Positions 32,572 through 42,200 of a DNA stretch of 64,000 nt are shown here, piece after piece. How positions within the stretch are numbered: position 1 is the first letter of the stretch; every line of letters starts with the position of its first letter. The stretch comes from Chitinophagaceae bacterium (lineage in GTDB: Bacteria > Bacteroidota > Bacteroidia > Chitinophagales > Chitinophagaceae), in the NCBI GenBank assembly GCA_947455215.1, contig CANGNA010000008.1:25728-89727 (forward strand), in the 5' to 3' direction. The position numbers were made by a program, and so were the translations under genes. The notes under the pieces were generated by a model. It did no database searches and was not told the origin of the DNA. It worked only from the letters and a program-made list of their open reading frames with translations.

Positions 32572-32591
32572 AGAGATAAAGTAGTAATGAA

Positions 32592-32777
32592 TTAGAGGTG
32601 TTTTTTATTGTTCTTTCTGCGGGCATTCACATTGATAAGTACTTGCTCCCAGGTTAGCATTGGCGTGGTTCCTGAGAATGCGTCATCGCTCAACTGTTTT
32701 AATTCAGCAATAGTTGCCGCATCGTACGTATACTCCGCCTTATTGACGTTGTGTTCCTCAATAGTATTGTCTGCCAT
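32592..32777 (-). CDS. Small acidic-to-basic protein, unknown
   Basis: A 61-residue protein, MADNTIEEHNVNKAEYTYDA at the start and WEQVLINVNARRKNNKKHL at the end. The last part resembles the SWEEVK-type tail of addiction-module component proteins, but no toxin gene is adjacent, so this is only a resemblance. It starts 36 bases beyond the leuS terminator on the same strand and thus has its own transcript or read-through. Confidence 0.5.
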   Translation of the reverse strand: MADNTIEEHNVNKAEYTYDAATIAELKQLSDDAFSGTTPMLTWEQVLINVNARRKNNKKHL

Positions 32778-32813
32778 GTCGCGCTCTTTTGCTGTTATAA
32801 ATGTACGAAGGCT

Positions 32814-32847
32814 TCAAAAAAAGCAGAGACGCAAATATTGCGTCTCT
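32814..32847 (-). terminator. Rho-independent terminator of leuS
   Basis: On the minus strand AGAGACGCA pairs with TGCGTCTCT (9-bp stem), followed by GCTTTTTTT, 25 bases past the leuS stop. Confidence 0.88.
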
Positions 32848-32872
32848 ATTCTTGTCAATGCTATAAAGCAAA

Positions 32873-35833
32873 CTATATCACCACGTTGATCATCTTGCCT
32901 TTTACAAAAATGATCTTCTTGGGCTGCTTACCTTCCATCCATTTTTGCACGGCCTCGTTGGCCAGCACGGCTGCTTCTATATCTGCCTGTGCCGCATCAA
33001 GGGCAAACTCCATTTCTACACGGGCTTTACCATTGATGGCTACAGGGTAGTTCTTGGTATTGTCTACAGTGTACTTTTCTTCGTATTGAGGATAGGCGGC
33101 TTTCACCACACTGTCTGTATGGCCCAGCTTGTGCCACAGCTCTTCGGCCATGTGTGGTGCGAACGGACATATCAGTATGGCCAGTGGCTCCAGTATGGCG
33201 CGCTTGTGGCAGTTAAGGCTGCTCAGCTCGTTCACGGTGATCATGAACTGACTTACCGACGTGTTGAAAGAGAAGCGCTCCATATCCTCGCTTATCTTCT
33301 TTATGGTCTTGTGCAGCACTTTCAGTTCCGCATCAGTTGCAGCCTCATCGGTCACTATCCAGCCCTTCTGCTCATCAGCATATAAGCGCCACAGCTTCTT
33401 CAGGAAGCGGTGTACACCTTCTATGCCCTTGGTGTCCCACGGCTTGCTCATGTCTATAGGCCCCAGGAACATCTCGTACATACGGAAGGTATCGGCGCCG
33501 TATTCCTTTACAATGTCATCGGGGTTAACAACATTGTATTTGGACTTGGACATTTTTTCGACTTCGGCTTCACAAACAAATCTGTCATCTTCGTTACAGA
33601 GAAATTTAGCATTCACATTTTCAGCCCGCCATTTTTTGAACGCATTAACGTCGAGCTCAAGACCGTTGACGATATTTACATCTACTCGACTTCGACCTAA
33701 AGGGATGCCGTCATATTTTTCTTTTTCCCAGTCCATCAAGATTGAATAGACTCCGCCATTTTCTTTAATGAAGTGCTCAACCTTTTCTTTTACCGATGGT
33801 TCTCTAGAAATTAATTTGTCTACAATGTCTTTAGAAATGTAGATATCTGGAAGAGATGAAACATCAAAATCGCCAGGGAATATTCCACCATTCATAAGTT
33901 TATACACAAACCTCGAACTCCCCTGTATCATCCCCTGGTTCAGCAACTTCCTGAAAGGTTCATCGAAGCTGATATAGCCCAGGTCGTGCAGGGCTTTGGT
34001 CCACATACGGCTGTATAACAAGTGGCCTACAGCGTGTTCGGTACCGCCTACATACAGGTCTACCTGCTGCCAGTAGTCTGTAGCGGCGCGGCCTGCAAAT
34101 TCAGTGCCGTTATGCGGATCCATATAGCGGAGGAAGTACCAGCTGCTGCCGGCATAGCCGGGCATGGTGTTGGTCTCGCGGGTAGCCTCACCCCGGCCCT
34201 CTCCAAGGGAGAGGGAGACCCAATCTTCTATATTGGCGAGCGGGCCCTGTCCTTCGGGGCCTGGTTTGTAGTGCTCTACCATCGGCAGTTCTACTGGCAA
34301 CTGCGATAAAGTTGCATCGTTCAGTTCGTCGGTACCATAAGGTACATCGTCCTTATACACTATCGGGAAGGGCTCGCCCCAGTAGCGCTGGCGGCTGAAG
34401 CCCGCATCGCGCAGGCGATAATTTACTTTCTTAGTACCCACGCCTGCATTTACCAAAGCTGCTATGGCAGCATCAATAGCGCTGCTCACCGGCATGCCGT
34501 TCAAAAAGTCGCTGTTCTCAATGGTGCCTGTTTTGCTGCTGTAGGCCTTATCTCCGGTATAGGCATCACCAAACACATTGGTAATGGCTATGTCGAAATG
34601 CTTAGCAAACGCATGGTCCCGATCGTCGCCGCTTGGCACGGCCATAATAGCGCCTGTGCCATAGCCCGCTAATACGTATTCCGATATCCACACCGGTATC
34701 TTTTTGCCTGTGAACGGATGCAGCACATACGCACCGGTAAAAGCACCTGTCACCTGCTTCACCTCGCTCATGCGCTCGCGCTCGCTGCGGCTCTTTACAT
34801 AGGCCTTGTACTCATCTACTTTTTGCTTCTGGTCGGCGGTGGTGATGCTATCAACCAGCTCATGCTCGGGTGCCAGCACCATAAAGTCTACACCAAATAT
34901 GGTATCGGGTCGGGTAGTGAAGACCAATACCTCACCTTCACCCCCTGCCAGTTTGAATGATACTTCAGCACCGTTGCTCTTACCTATCCAGTTACGCTGC
35001 ATCTCTTTCATTGCCTCGCTCCAGTCCAGGTTGTCCAGGCTGTTGAGCAGGCGCTCTGCAAACTCGGTGATGCGTAAGAACCACTGGCGCATGTTCTTGC
35101 GCTCTACGGGGTGGCCGCCGCGCTCACTTACGCCATTTACCACCTCATCGTTGGCCAGTACGGTACCCAGTGCTTCGCACCACCACACCTGGGCATAACC
35201 CTGGTAGGCATTGCGGTAGTTCATTAATATGTTGCGCTGGTCTTTTTCGCTGTAAGCTTTCCATTGCTCTGCGGTAAATGAGCAGGTGTCATCGCCGGGG
35301 CAAGGATAGCCGGCGTTGCCTGTCAGCTCAAATATTTTCACCAGGTCGGCAATAGGGCGCGCCTTGTCCATGCTCCTGTCGTACCAGCTATGGAACAACT
35401 GCAGGAATATCCACTGCGTCCACTTATAATAGCTGGCCTCGCTGGTGCGCACCTGGCGGCTCCAGTCGTAGCTGAAGCCGATGTTATCCAGCTGCTCGCG
35501 GTAGCGGGCAATATTCTTTTCTGTTGTCACTGCGGGGTGCTGTCCTGTTTCCAGGGCATATTGCTCTGCGGGCAGGCCAAAGGCATCAAATCCCATGGGG
35601 TGCAGCACGTTGTAGCCACACAGCCTTTTATAGCGGGCGTATATGTCGGACGCTATGTAGCCCAGCGGGTGACCTACATGCAGGCCGGCACCACTAGGGT
35701 AAGGGAACATGTCCAGCACATAAAACTTAGGCTTGGGTGTTTGGCCCGGTGCCGGGTTCTCCACCTTATATACGTGGTTGTCGGTCCAGTATTTTTTCCA
35801 GTGTTGCTCTATTTCAGAGAAATTATATTCCAT
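32873..35833 (-). CDS. leuS: Leucyl-tRNA synthetase
   Basis: A 986-residue class I synthetase that charges tRNA-Leu. The HIGH signature is HVGH at residues 52-55 (SGAGLHVGHPLGY); the KMSKS signature is KMSKSKYNVV near residue 760. The editing CP1 domain includes FTTRPDTIFGVDFM near 290-305. An insertion of about 100 residues between ETNTMPGYAGSSWYFLRYMD and KMSKS (IPLGRSRVDVNIVNGLELDV, FLCNEDDRFVC) is typical of the long Bacteroidetes form. Residues about 540-549 (SLSLGEGRGE) are encoded by a palindrome and replace a variable loop just before RETNTMPGYAG. A Shine-Dalgarno site is not seen. Confidence 0.97.
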   Translation of the reverse strand: MEYNFSEIEQHWKKYWTDNHVYKVENPAPGQTPKPKFYVLDMFPYPSGAGLHVGHPLGYIASDIYARYKRLCGYNVLHPMGFDAFGLPAEQYALETGQHPAVTTEKNIARYREQLDNIGFSYDWSRQVRTSEASYYKWTQWIFLQLFHSWYDRSMDKARPIADLVKIFELTGNAGYPCPGDDTCSFTAEQWKAYSEKDQRNILMNYRNAYQGYAQVWWCEALGTVLANDEVVNGVSERGGHPVERKNMRQWFLRITEFAERLLNSLDNLDWSEAMKEMQRNWIGKSNGAEVSFKLAGGEGEVLVFTTRPDTIFGVDFMVLAPEHELVDSITTADQKQKVDEYKAYVKSRSERERMSEVKQVTGAFTGAYVLHPFTGKKIPVWISEYVLAGYGTGAIMAVPSGDDRDHAFAKHFDIAITNVFGDAYTGDKAYSSKTGTIENSDFLNGMPVSSAIDAAIAALVNAGVGTKKVNYRLRDAGFSRQRYWGEPFPIVYKDDVPYGTDELNDATLSQLPVELPMVEHYKPGPEGQGPLANIEDWVSLSLGEGRGEATRETNTMPGYAGSSWYFLRYMDPHNGTEFAGRAATDYWQQVDLYVGGTEHAVGHLLYSRMWTKALHDLGYISFDEPFRKLLNQGMIQGSSRFVYKLMNGGIFPGDFDVSSLPDIYISKDIVDKLISREPSVKEKVEHFIKENGGVYSILMDWEKEKYDGIPLGRSRVDVNIVNGLELDVNAFKKWRAENVNAKFLCNEDDRFVCEAEVEKMSKSKYNVVNPDDIVKEYGADTFRMYEMFLGPIDMSKPWDTKGIEGVHRFLKKLWRLYADEQKGWIVTDEAATDAELKVLHKTIKKISEDMERFSFNTSVSQFMITVNELSSLNCHKRAILEPLAILICPFAPHMAEELWHKLGHTDSVVKAAYPQYEEKYTVDNTKNYPVAINGKARVEMEFALDAAQADIEAAVLANEAVQKWMEGKQPKKIIFVKGKMINVVI
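34187..34221. repeat. Palindromic element inside leuS
   Basis: CCCTCTCC (34197-34204) pairs with GGAGAGGG (34208-34215) around AAG, within a GC-rich stretch that begins CTCACCCCGGCC. On the minus strand it codes for SLSLGEGRGE in frame. Its composition is that of dispersed intergenic repeats and unlike the neighbouring coding sequence. Confidence 0.65.
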
Positions 35834-35908
35834 GTTTATTGTATGCGATAAAATCGGATGGCAAAAGTCCGAAAATTCTGAAACTATTTTGTGATTTGAT
35901 AAGCCAGC

Positions 35909-35936
35909 TTACGACTTACGACTTTTGACTTACGAC
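35909..35936. repeat. 7-bp tandem repeat (four units)
   Basis: TTACGAC TTACGAC TTTTGAC TTACGAC, four 7-base units with two changes in the third. It lies in the 106-base gap between leuS and the MBL hydrolase gene, just after the MBL gene's stop on the plus-strand map. No function is apparent. Confidence 0.7.
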
Positions 35937-35939
35937 TCT

Positions 35940-36704
35940 TTAAAATTCCAGCACCAACCCATCATATGCAAGTTGCATGTTGGCCGGTAGCGTTGCGTTC
36001 ACGTCGTTGTGCAGGCCCAGTTGGTGGCTCACGTGTGTAAAATACGTTTGCTTTACGTCCAGGCTCTGGGCTATCTCTATCGATTCGGCCAGCGTAAAGT
36101 GCGACGGGTGCTTCTCGTGGCGCAGTGCAGTAAGCACCAGTGTGTCGCTGCCATTTACCTTGTCCAGTTGCTCCGGCGCTATGTAATTGGCATCCGTTAT
36201 ATACGTGAACTTACCTATGCGGAAACCGAGCACCTCCATTTTATAGTGTTGCACACGGATGGGGATGAACTCCAGCCCGTTAATGGTGAATGGCTGGTCC
36301 GGGTCCAGCGTTACCAGGTCCAGTTGCGGTATGCCGGGGTAAGTGGGGTTATCAAACACATAGCTGAATTCCCTTTTGAGTACAGTTTGTGTTTCCGGCG
36401 TGGCATATACCGGCATGGCCTTCTGCTGAAAGTAATTGTAGGCACGTACGTCGTCCAGTCCCGCCACATGGTCTTTATGGCTATGGGTAAATACAATGGC
36501 GTCTAGGTTGTTCACCTTTGCGCGCAGCATCTGGTAGCGGAAGTCTGGTCCTGCATCTATCACCACAGTAGCGCCTGGTGCCTCCACCAGTATGGCGCTG
36601 CGCAGCCTGTTGTCTTTTTTATTGGCCGAGGTACACACCGGGCAATGGCAACCTATCAAAGGAACGCCCTGCGATGTGCCGGTGCCTAAGAATGTTATCT
36701 TCAC
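35940..36704 (-). CDS. MBL-fold hydrolase, PhnP-like
   Basis: A 254-residue metallo-beta-lactamase-fold hydrolase. FLGTGTSQGVPLIGCHCPVC near the N-terminus is the PhnP-like signature with a Cys pair for structural zinc. The metal motif is THSHKDHVAGLDD near 80, with further ligands at YITDANYI and FTHVSHQLGLHND near the C-terminus. PhnP cleaves cyclic phosphodiesters, so a phosphodiesterase role is likely, substrate unknown. The start is a GTG at 36704 that shares its first G with the TAG stop of the upstream gene, which supports translational coupling; an upstream in-frame ATG at 36776 would lie inside that gene. Confidence 0.9.
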   Translation of the reverse strand: MKITFLGTGTSQGVPLIGCHCPVCTSANKKDNRLRSAILVEAPGATVVIDAGPDFRYQMLRAKVNNLDAIVFTHSHKDHVAGLDDVRAYNYFQQKAMPVYATPETQTVLKREFSYVFDNPTYPGIPQLDLVTLDPDQPFTINGLEFIPIRVQHYKMEVLGFRIGKFTYITDANYIAPEQLDKVNGSDTLVLTALRHEKHPSHFTLAESIEIAQSLDVKQTYFTHVSHQLGLHNDVNATLPANMQLAYDGLVLEF

Positions 36705-37012
36705 TACAGGTCCATTTGTGTTTGTACGGCGTCGGGCTTGCCAAAGTCGGGTTGTTCTTTCAATTGGCGGTACCATTTCAGCATTTCGCCGCTCAGCTCA
36801 TCCTCGTTAATGTTAATATTCTGCAATATTTCCACCAGTGCATTGATGCGGCCTTCCACGTTGAAGAACTTATTGATCACCACAATGCGCTTATCCTCAA
36901 GAATGCAGTAGCCACTGTTGAAGTGGCCTTTCTCAAAACGCACTACGTAGCGGGCTTCTTCAAAAAGCTCTTCCAGTTTTTTCAGCGTATTCGGCGTATA
37001 TTTGAAACTCAT
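36704..37012 (-). CDS. Conserved hypothetical protein, 102 residues
   Basis: A soluble 102-residue protein: YTPNTLKKLEELFEEARYVV, then a beta hairpin (GHFNSGYCILEDKRIVVINK), then a helix (FNVEGRINALVEILQNININ). I cannot name the family but the lack of low-complexity sequence and the overlap of its stop with the MBL start (TAGTG) argue that it is real and co-translated with the MBL hydrolase. Its start is 18 bases from the divergent PorT-like gene, so promoters overlap. Confidence 0.75.
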   Translation of the reverse strand: MSFKYTPNTLKKLEELFEEARYVVRFEKGHFNSGYCILEDKRIVVINKFFNVEGRINALVEILQNININEDELSGEMLKWYRQLKEQPDFGKPDAVQTQMDL

Positions 37013-37030
37013 TTTAGTACTGCTCTTTCG

Positions 37031-37711
37031 ATGGTTAAAAGTAGAAAATTCGGAGCAATAACAGCTATTGTCTTTTTTTTAAGTATGTTTCTTGCCGGCT
37101 TCCGTGTTGCTGCACAGGTAGAGGATGACAAGAACGGTAACCCCAAGGTGTTTTCTATAGGTGCCATTGCCGGTGGCAACTTTGCGCAGGTAGATGGTGA
37201 TAATTTTGCCGGGTATTACAAATTTGGTGCAAACGTAGGTGGTATAGCTTACGCCAAGATCCGTAAGAACACCGCCCTCAGTTTTGAGCTGTTGTACAGC
37301 CAGAAGGGGGCTCGAAGCAATATTACCAGGTATGGCGATATCGACAGCTCTATTGTCATCACCAAATACAGTGTAGACCTCAGGTACGCCGAGATACCTG
37401 TCATGATCAATTTCTTCGATCAGCACCGCAGCCACCTGGGCATTGGCGTTTCTTACGGCCAGTTGCTCAATGCTACAGAAAAGGTGACCACCGTGCCTGC
37501 ATACACCCACGACCTTAATAATTACCCTTTTAAAAAGAGCGATCTGCAACTGATAGCCGGTGCACAGCTGCATGTGTGGAAGGGGTTGTTCGCCAATTTG
37601 CGCTTCCAGTACTCGCTTATTCCTATACGTACCAATGTGCCGTCGGGTATTTCCCGCTCCTCACAATATAATAACGTGTGGACCGTTCGCTTAATGTACC
37701 TGTTCATATAA
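37031..37711 (+). CDS. PorT-like outer-membrane beta-barrel protein 1
   Basis: A 226-residue exported barrel with a signal peptide (ITAIVFFLSMFLAGFRVAAQ). The strands SIGAIAGGNFAQVDGDNFAG, AKIRKNTALSFELLYSQKGA, LRYAEIPVMINFF and WTVRLMYLFI at the very C-terminus form the PorT/outer-membrane-protein-beta-barrel pattern. PorT itself is needed for T9SS; family members include many other small barrels, so a T9SS role is only possible. The start at 37031 follows from the signal peptide. A close paralogue follows 30 bases downstream. Confidence 0.85.
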   Translation: MVKSRKFGAITAIVFFLSMFLAGFRVAAQVEDDKNGNPKVFSIGAIAGGNFAQVDGDNFAGYYKFGANVGGIAYAKIRKNTALSFELLYSQKGARSNITRYGDIDSSIVITKYSVDLRYAEIPVMINFFDQHRSHLGIGVSYGQLLNATEKVTTVPAYTHDLNNYPFKKSDLQLIAGAQLHVWKGLFANLRFQYSLIPIRTNVPSGISRSSQYNNVWTVRLMYLFI

Positions 37712-37741
37712 AAGGTATATTTGCCGGGTCCGCTACCGAAC

Positions 37742-38398
37742 ATGAAAAAACTAACTTTTGCGCTTGTATTGTTGCTGATGGGCATGAGCCGCGGCCTGCT
37801 GGCCCAGGAAGAATATGCCATGTACGAGAACCGTACCTTTTACGGTGGCCTTATAGCCGGCGTGAACCTGACGCAGATAGATGGCGACAACTTTGCCGGC
37901 TACAGCCGCAAGGGTATGAATGTGGGCGGTGTGGTATTCTTTAAAATGGATGAGCATATTGCGGGCAGCATAGAGGTGCTGTTGTCGCAAAAGGGCAGTG
38001 TATCCAAAGAACCGCAAATGCTGGCAGCGGGTTACTACATCACCAAGTATGGCGCCGATCTTACCTATGGCGAGATACCCCTCATGATCAATTATTTCGA
38101 TGATCATAAGAATCACTTTGGTGGTGGCTTCTCCTATTCCAGGTTGGGTACCTCCAATGAGTACATCACTACTAATCCGCCGCAAACTACCCCACTCGAC
38201 CAGACAAAGTATCCTTTCCGGAAGAACGATTTCCAGCTATTGCTGGGTGGTTCCGCACACCTGTACAAAGGCTTTTTCCTCAACCTGCGTTTCCAGTATT
38301 CGCTGCTCAGCATCCGCGATAATATCCCCAACATCACCAAGGGCGCACAGTACAATAATATGTGGACCGTCAGGCTTATGTACCTGTTCATGAAGTAG
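37742..38398 (+). CDS. PorT-like outer-membrane beta-barrel protein 2
   Basis: A 218-residue tandem paralogue of the preceding gene. The signal peptide is KKLTFALVLLLMGMSRGLLA. It keeps the same blocks: YGGLIAGVNLTQIDGDNFAG, SIEVLLSQKGSV, LTYGEIPLMINYFDDHKNHF, NLRFQYSLLSIRDN and a C-terminal WTVRLMYLFMK. The N-terminal half has diverged most. The pair arose by duplication and is probably one transcript. Roles are unknown beyond an outer-membrane location. Confidence 0.85.
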   Translation: MKKLTFALVLLLMGMSRGLLAQEEYAMYENRTFYGGLIAGVNLTQIDGDNFAGYSRKGMNVGGVVFFKMDEHIAGSIEVLLSQKGSVSKEPQMLAAGYYITKYGADLTYGEIPLMINYFDDHKNHFGGGFSYSRLGTSNEYITTNPPQTTPLDQTKYPFRKNDFQLLLGGSAHLYKGFFLNLRFQYSLLSIRDNIPNITKGAQYNNMWTVRLMYLFMK

Positions 38399-38457
38399 CG
38401 GACAAACTTTTCCCAATCCCTTAACAGAATACTATCTATTTTTCAGTCAAATCTCCT

Positions 38458-39093
38458 TTGTTTTTGATCCGGTTTATCCAATATAGCAAGCAGTACAACA
38501 ATCTGCCGGTCATCAGCGCCGACCTGGAACTGCCGCATGGTGTCTACTGGTTGAAAGGCGAGAACGGATCAGGTAAAACAACGTTGCTTAGATCTATTGC
38601 CGGGCTGATACCCTTTTCAGGTAAGATAGAAGTAGCAGGCACTGAGATCAATACCGATCGCATTGGCTACAGGCACAAGGTGAACTATGCAGACGCGGAG
38701 CCGCAATACCCGGCCTTTCTTACCGGTGCCGACCTGATCCAATTTTACACCGAAACGAAGAACGCGGATAAGCAACAAGCCATTGTGCTGGCCAATACGT
38801 TGGGTTCAGGTACTTATCTTAATAATAAGATAGGCACCTATTCCAGCGGTATGGCTAAGAAGCTTTCGCTGGTACTGGGCTTTATTGGTAAACCCTCGCT
38901 TATCTTACTCGATGAACCACTTATCACGCTCGACCAGCAGGCGGTTGCCAGCCTCCTGCAACTCATAGCGCAAACCTATCTTTCCGGCGTATCTTTTCTT
39001 ATTACATCTCACCAGGAGTTCAACCTGGCCGGCTCACCGGGCAGCCGCCTGCAGATAGCCGACAAGCAGCTTTTACTCGCCGACAACAGGTAA
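38458..39093 (+). CDS. Lone ABC transporter ATPase
   Basis: A 211-residue ATPase domain. Walker A is GENGSGKTTLLRS near residue 40, the signature is YSSGMAKKLSLVLG near 135, Walker B is LILLDEPLITLD near 155 and the switch is LITSHQE near 185. Pattern and length fit the CcmA-like (haem or drug exporter) group. No permease gene lies nearby, so the partner is unknown. The start is TTG at 38458 or a second TTG at 38464; no ATG start is available that keeps the first strand and Walker A. Confidence 0.85.
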   Translation: MFLIRFIQYSKQYNNLPVISADLELPHGVYWLKGENGSGKTTLLRSIAGLIPFSGKIEVAGTEINTDRIGYRHKVNYADAEPQYPAFLTGADLIQFYTETKNADKQQAIVLANTLGSGTYLNNKIGTYSSGMAKKLSLVLGFIGKPSLILLDEPLITLDQQAVASLLQLIAQTYLSGVSFLITSHQEFNLAGSPGSRLQIADKQLLLADNR

Positions 39094-39204
39094 ACTACTG
39101 CTAACTAAACCAATAAGGATTACATATATTGAAAATGTGTAACTGTGCCTGATATTCTGTATTTTTAAAGAGCCTGACACCATAAAACACCCGGCGCCCT
39201 TTTA

Positions 39205-42200
39205 ATGCGATCGACCATAAAGAGAAATCTCTTCATCGGTTTTAGTATCTCTATGATACTGCTGTTGATAAGTTCAGTAGCCTCGTACAACAGTATAAAA
39301 AACCTGATGTATAGCAACGGAATGGTAAACCATACCGACTCCGTGATACAAGAACTGGAAGAAACAATATCTATTTTAAAAGATGCCGAGACCGGGCAGC
39401 GAGGGTTCCTGCTTACCGGTAATGATAAATTCCTGGCGCCTTACATTGGCTCCTACGATAAGTCGCTCGATAAGTTGGCACAGATCAAAGCACTGACGGT
39501 TGATAACCCCGTGCAGCAGGCATCGGCAAAGGAGCTGAAAGATGTGATCGTTAATCGCCTGTCTGCGCTCGAAACACTTATCGATTATAAGCGCAAAGGC
39601 TTGCCGATAGATGTGGAATACCTGGAGGCCGGAAAGCATCATATGGATGAGGCGCGGAAGATCGTTGCGCTGATGGAGTCGCGCGAACGTATACTGCTGG
39701 ATACACGCATGCGCGAACTGGGTAAATATGCCACGTACACGCCCGTTATCATTGTGGGTGCGGCCGTACTATCGTTGCTCATTACCATTATGTTCTTTTC
39801 GCGCATAGTAGCCGATGTGGATAAGCGCGCGCTGCTGCAAAAACAATTGGAGGATAAGGATGCCGATATCAGTAAGCGGTTAAGTATCATACAGAACGTG
39901 GCTGAGCAGATAGCTGCCGGCGACTATACGATAAGGATTAAAGACAGCGGCGCAGACACGCTGGGCAGTCTTGCCGGACTGCTGAACAAAATGAGCGGAT
40001 CGCTCGAATATTCCTTCAATTCCCTGTCGGATAAAGAGTGGTTGCAGGCAGGTATCGCCGGGCTGAACATTTGTATAGTGGGCGATAAAGAGGTATCAGC
40101 GCTTGCTCACGATATACTGAATTTTATAGTGGAATACACAGGCGGCCAGTCGGGGGCATACTATTTGCTTAATGATAGAGATATGCTTGAGCTTGAGGCT
40201 ACATACGCATTGGCTGTGCCCGGCGATCGGCGGACAGTTGGCGCAGGTGAAGGGGCTGCCGGACAGGTGCTGAGCAATAAAAAGGAAATGGTGTGGCGTA
40301 ATATCGATAAAAACCAGGTGGTACTTAACTACGCAGGTGGCGATCTCCGCCCTTCTGCTATTATCGCCATGCCTACATTCAACCAGGGGAGCATAAATGG
40401 TGTGCTGGAAATACACTCGCTCACCAATTTTACTGATAAGCAAATAGAGTTTATTCGGGCTATTTCCGGCGTAGCGGGTATTGCGGTAAGCAGTGCCCAA
40501 AGCCGCAAAAAATTGCAGGAGTTGCTGGAGGAAACGCAGGCACAGGCCGAAGAGCTTCAGGCACAACAGAGTGAGCTGGAAGCGCTGAACACCGAACTGG
40601 AGACACAGACAGAGAGTCTGCAGGCATCGGAAGAAGAAATGAAAGTACAACAGGCAGAATTGCAGCAATCGAACATGGACCTGGAAGAGCGCAGCCGCCT
40701 GCTGGAGGAGAAGAACCAGATGATCGCAGAGCGCAACCTGGAGATACAGCAGAAGGCGGAACAGCTGGAGCAAAGCACAAAATATAAGTCGGAGTTCCTG
40801 GCCAACATGTCGCACGAGTTGCGCACACCGCTTAACTCTATACTCCTGCTCTCCCGGTTGTTATCCGAGAACAACGAGCAGAATCTCACCACGGAGCAAA
40901 TTGAATCGGCAAAGGTGATACAGAGTTCAGGCAACGGCCTGCTCAGCCTTATTGATGAGATACTCGACCTGTCGAAGATAGAGGCAGGCAAAATGGATGT
41001 GGAGATACGCCCGGTGGCCTTGTCGGAGATAGTGGAAGATATGCGTGCCCTGTTCGATCCTGTAGCACGCGATAAGAAGATCGAACTGCGCTTCAACCTC
41101 CTGCAGCCGTTGCCTATGGTGGTAGAGACCGATAAGCTGAAGTTGGAACAGGTATTAAGGAACCTGTTGTCCAATGCTATGAAGTTCACTTCAGAAGGGT
41201 ATGTAGCGTTGGATATATCACCTGCCGGCTCCGATGAGCAACCGGCCGTGTCCTTCAAAGTGGTAGATACCGGTATTGGCATAGCAGAAGATAAGCAGGC
41301 ATTTGTGTTCGAGGCATTCCGGCAGGCCGATGGGTCTACCCGGCGTAAGTACGGTGGCACCGGCCTCGGGTTATCTATCAGCCGCGAGCTCAGCAGGCTG
41401 CTCGGTGGTCGCATATCGCTGGAAAGCACGCCCGGCCAGGGCAGTACATTTACAGTTGTCATCCCGGCAAAAAAAGGCGATGTTCTGGAAGACGAATTGT
41501 TGGATGTATTACCTGTTCTGAGCGAAGAGACCGCCGAATTTCAAAAGGCGCTGAAGGAGAACTCCGAGGGATATATAGGGCCGGAGATACCTGCCGATAT
41601 ACCTGATGACAGGGATAGTGTAAAGCAAGGAGATAACGTAGTATTGATAGTAGAGGATGATACCAATTTCGCATCTGCATTATTGTCGTTTACCCGCCGC
41701 AGCGGATATAAAGGCATTGTGTGTGTGCGCGGTGATATGGCATTGACATTTACACATAAATACAAGCCACAGGCTATTTTGCTCGATATTATGTTGCCTG
41801 TAATGAATGGCTGGCAGATAATGGACGAACTGAAGGGCGACCCTAAAACGCGCCACATCCCTGTGCATATCATGTCGAGCACTGATGCGCGTAAGGAAAG
41901 CCTGCTCAGTGGTGCGGTCGACTTTATCAACAAGCCCGTGGCACTGGAGCAGATGCAGCAAATGTTTGGCAAGCTTAAAGACGCGCTCAACAAGGAGCCG
42001 AAAAAAGTACTGATCATAGAGGAGAACCCAAGGCACGCCAAGGCCCTGGAATACTACCTCGAATCATTTCGTATCAATGCAGAGATCCGCTCAGATATAA
42101 GTTCGAGCGTCAATGCCTTGCAGAAGAAGGAGGTAGATTGTGTAATACTGGATATGGGTGTTCCCGACCAGAGTGCTTACGAAACGCTGGAGACGGTTAA

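Noticed and set aside
36578..37030. Upstream extension of the first PorT-like gene
   Set aside because: It runs antisense through the MBL and hypothetical genes; the signal peptide starts at 37031.
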